A stretch of DNA of 17,172 nt from Dysgonomonas sp. (lineage in GTDB: Bacteria; Bacteroidota; Bacteroidia; Bacteroidales; Dysgonomonadaceae), in NCBI GenBank assembly GCA_030151105.1, contig JASLEN010000045.1:1-17172 (forward strand), written 5' to 3'. Positions 15,502 to 17,172 of the stretch are shown here, in pieces; within the stretch, counting starts at the first letter, position 1, and every line of letters starts with the position of its first letter. Below the pieces are notes generated by a model. It had not been told where the DNA came from and did no database searches. It saw only the letters and a list, made by a program, of their open reading frames with translations. The position numbers and the translations under genes were made by a program.

Positions 15502-17067
15502 ATGAATCTGAAAGAATACTTGCAAAGCTTGAATCTAGAGGTGGAGAGTGACGAGGATGTTCAGTCTTTTTTCGAAAACGAAGATGTGAAACATTCTTTG
15601 TTGAATGCATGGAATGTTCTTCATCAACGAGAGAAAGTTTCAGATGTAGAAGTGTTTGAGGCTAAAGAACAGAAGCTAAAAGAGGATGAAATTAGAATTG
15701 AATCTCAAGGCGAAATAGAGACTATAGCTGAAGAAGTACAAGAAAATGTAGCAAGCAAGGAAAAAGAAATAGAAGTAATGGGAAATATATTAGGAGACAA
15801 TCAACCATTAGATGCACAAGCACGAGAACAAGCGCAAGATGTAGCTTTTCAAAATAGGATAGAAAATCTACCGCTTCGTTTGCAAAATGGTAAGGTGAAT
15901 AAAGAATACATATTTACTTTAGATCCAGAAATGGTGAATGAGAGTGAAATCAAGATTTGTCGTTTTGAGAATCTAGATACTATTGGGCTTCATTTTGAGG
16001 ATAATACAATTAAGGGTCTTCCAAATGTGCCCGGAGATCATAAGATTAGAATGTATTATAAACATTGCGATTGGTTGGAAGAAAAAGAACCACTGATGCT
16101 GGAGTTGTCTATTTTCATTAATCCAGATCCTCAATCTTTATGGAATAATATTCCGACTCCGACGGATACTCTTTATTTTAAGGCTGATTCAGCAAGTGCA
16201 TTTATTGGTGAAAAGGGAGATGTTTGGGCGAAAAATATATTGGCTGCTAGTCAAAGAGGGCGCTCACACGCACATGAGGGCAAACCTCGTGACGATCATT
16301 TCACAATTCATTATGATGAAAAAAATGCTTGGCACACCATGGTGGTTGCAGATGGTGCTGGTTCTGCAAAGTATTCGAGAAAGGGAGCCGAAATAGCATG
16401 TGATACGGTTGTGGAAGTATGTAAATCACAACTCAATCAGTATGCAGAACAACTTGAAACTTTGATTACATTACATGTAACAGAAGAGAGCGACTCTAGT
16501 CGAAAAAAACTAGGTGATGCTATTTACAACATACTTGGTTCGGCTATATTCAAAGCATATAAAGAGATAGAAAAAACAGCGCTAGAGGCAGAATGTCAAA
16601 TAAATGACTTTGCTACCACCTTGTTAGCATCTATCTGTAAGCAAACGGCAAACGGTTGGTTCATCGCTTCTTTTTGGGTGGGAGATGGTGCTTTGGCTGT
16701 GTATAATAAAGATACTCAATATCTGCGAGTGATGGGAGAAAGTGATGGAGGAGAGTTTGCTGGTCAAACCTGTTTCTTGACAATGCCCCAAATCATCCAA
16801 TCGGAAGAGATGTATAAACGATTGAGGTTCGAAATTGTAGAAGATTTCACAGCACTGATATTAATGACAGATGGTATTACTGACCCAAGATTTGAAACTG
16901 ACGCTAATCTTCAGCGTATTGAGAAGTGGAATAGACTGTGGGAAGAAATAACAAGTCAAGTCAATTTTGAAGCTGATGAAGAAACAATGCAAACTCAGTT
17001 ACTCCATTGGCTCAATTTCTGGTCGCCAGGCAATCACGATGATCGTACCATCGCAATGTTATATTAA
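15502..17067 (+). CDS. PP2C-family Ser/Thr phosphatase with long N-terminal extension
   Basis: Metal-dependent protein phosphatase of the PP2C type, expected to reverse phosphorylation by the kinase encoded next. The catalytic domain fills about 240-521, with the metal-binding acids RDDHF (Asp264, Asp265), VVADGAGSA (Asp284), LMTDGITDP (Asp457) and DDRT (Asp513, Asp514), plus FATTLLASI and FWVGDGALAVY in the core. The first 240 residues are extra: an acidic Glu/Lys-rich probable coiled coil (about 50-95), a short linker, and a beta-rich stretch at about 131-207 (IFTLDPE, LHFEDNTIKGLPNVPGDHKI, LMLELSIFI) that looks like an Ig-like module. No signal peptide or membrane helix is seen. The kinase gene starts seven bases after its stop, so phosphatase and kinase form a tight pair. 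Confidence 0.93.
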   Translation: MNLKEYLQSLNLEVESDEDVQSFFENEDVKHSLLNAWNVLHQREKVSDVEVFEAKEQKLKEDEIRIESQGEIETIAEEVQENVASKEKEIEVMGNILGDNQPLDAQAREQAQDVAFQNRIENLPLRLQNGKVNKEYIFTLDPEMVNESEIKICRFENLDTIGLHFEDNTIKGLPNVPGDHKIRMYYKHCDWLEEKEPLMLELSIFINPDPQSLWNNIPTPTDTLYFKADSASAFIGEKGDVWAKNILAASQRGRSHAHEGKPRDDHFTIHYDEKNAWHTMVVADGAGSAKYSRKGAEIACDTVVEVCKSQLNQYAEQLETLITLHVTEESDSSRKKLGDAIYNILGSAIFKAYKEIEKTALEAECQINDFATTLLASICKQTANGWFIASFWVGDGALAVYNKDTQYLRVMGESDGGEFAGQTCFLTMPQIIQSEEMYKRLRFEIVEDFTALILMTDGITDPRFETDANLQRIEKWNRLWEEITSQVNFEADEETMQTQLLHWLNFWSPGNHDDRTIAMLY

Positions 17068-17074
17068 GTAGAAT

Positions 17075-17172
17075 ATGCAAGATAAAATAATAAAGTTGAC
17101 AGCTACGGATGGCTCTGCTATCGAATATGTAGATAAAGTGATAGGCTCTGGAGCAATGAAGGACGTGTATTT
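17075..17172 (+). CDS. Protein kinase of the TerY-P triad, 3' partial
   Basis: Only the first 32 codons are in the window. They begin MQDKIIKLTATDGS and contain VIGSGAMKDVYF, which resembles the glycine-rich nucleotide-binding loop of Hanks-type Ser/Thr kinases followed by the VYF strand. The start lies seven bases after the PP2C stop on the same strand. A PP2C gene followed at once by a kinase, next to a cysteine-bearing TerY, is the known TerY-P arrangement, and this supports the call despite the short sequence. The catalytic lysine, HRD and DFG motifs would be beyond the right edge and are not seen. Confidence 0.75.
   Translation, partial: MQDKIIKLTATDGSAIEYVDKVIGSGAMKDVY

Noticed and set aside
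16196..16396. Same-strand 66-codon frame inside the PP2C gene
   Set aside because: It overlaps the catalytic start of the phosphatase (RDDHF, VVADGAGS) out of frame and is a shadow.
8609..17172. The ter block as part of a prophage or mobile element
   Set aside because: No integrase, transposase, phage structural gene, att-like repeat or clear base-composition break is visible within the window. Flanks outside it could still change this.

Overview
The window is AT-rich, gene-dense DNA from a member of the Bacteroidota, most likely a Bacteroidales species. The evidence is a SusD-family lipoprotein with a neighbouring PKD lipoprotein, secreted glycosidases whose mature ends begin near Gln-Gln, A/T-rich start regions without clear Shine-Dalgarno sites, and possible TAnnTTTG-type promoter elements. 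All genes are on the + strand. I see no tRNA, rRNA, CRISPR array, insertion sequence or integrase.

Region 1 (1-4775) is the downstream end of a polysaccharide utilisation locus (PUL): a SusD-like glycan-binding protein cut by the window's left edge, a PKD-domain surface lipoprotein, and a secreted GH3 beta-glucosidase. A strong terminator follows the GH3 gene, and a weaker hairpin sits just before it. The order SusD - PKD lipoprotein - GH3 resembles beta-glucan loci. That substrate is an inference, because SusC, the endo-glucanase and the regulator are not in view.

Region 2 (4776-8414) holds two apparently independent units: a pirin-family cupin with its own terminator, then a secreted full-length GH95 alpha-L-fucosidase.

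Region 3 (8415-17172, running off the right edge) is a stress-response operon of the Ter type: two close TerD paralogues, a divergent long TerD-family protein, a TelA-family coiled-coil protein, an unrecognised 320-residue protein, two small TerY-like VWA proteins with identical PPPPPEV tails, a small two-helix membrane protein, a third TerY with a C-terminal cysteine cluster, a PP2C phosphatase with a long N-terminal extension, and the start of a protein kinase. VWA + PP2C + kinase is the set known from comparative genomics as the TerY-P triad. The layout suggests that calcium-binding TerD proteins, metal-ion-dependent VWA adaptors and a phosphorylation switch act together, probably at the inner face of the membrane, although no membrane TerC is in the window. 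A perfect 10-bp inverted repeat lies upstream of this operon.

The most interesting parts are the unrecognised protein at 11697-12659, the membrane protein translationally coupled to the cysteine-rich TerY (ATGA overlap at 14441-14444), the PP2C N-terminal region, and the conserved proline tails of the two short TerY proteins.
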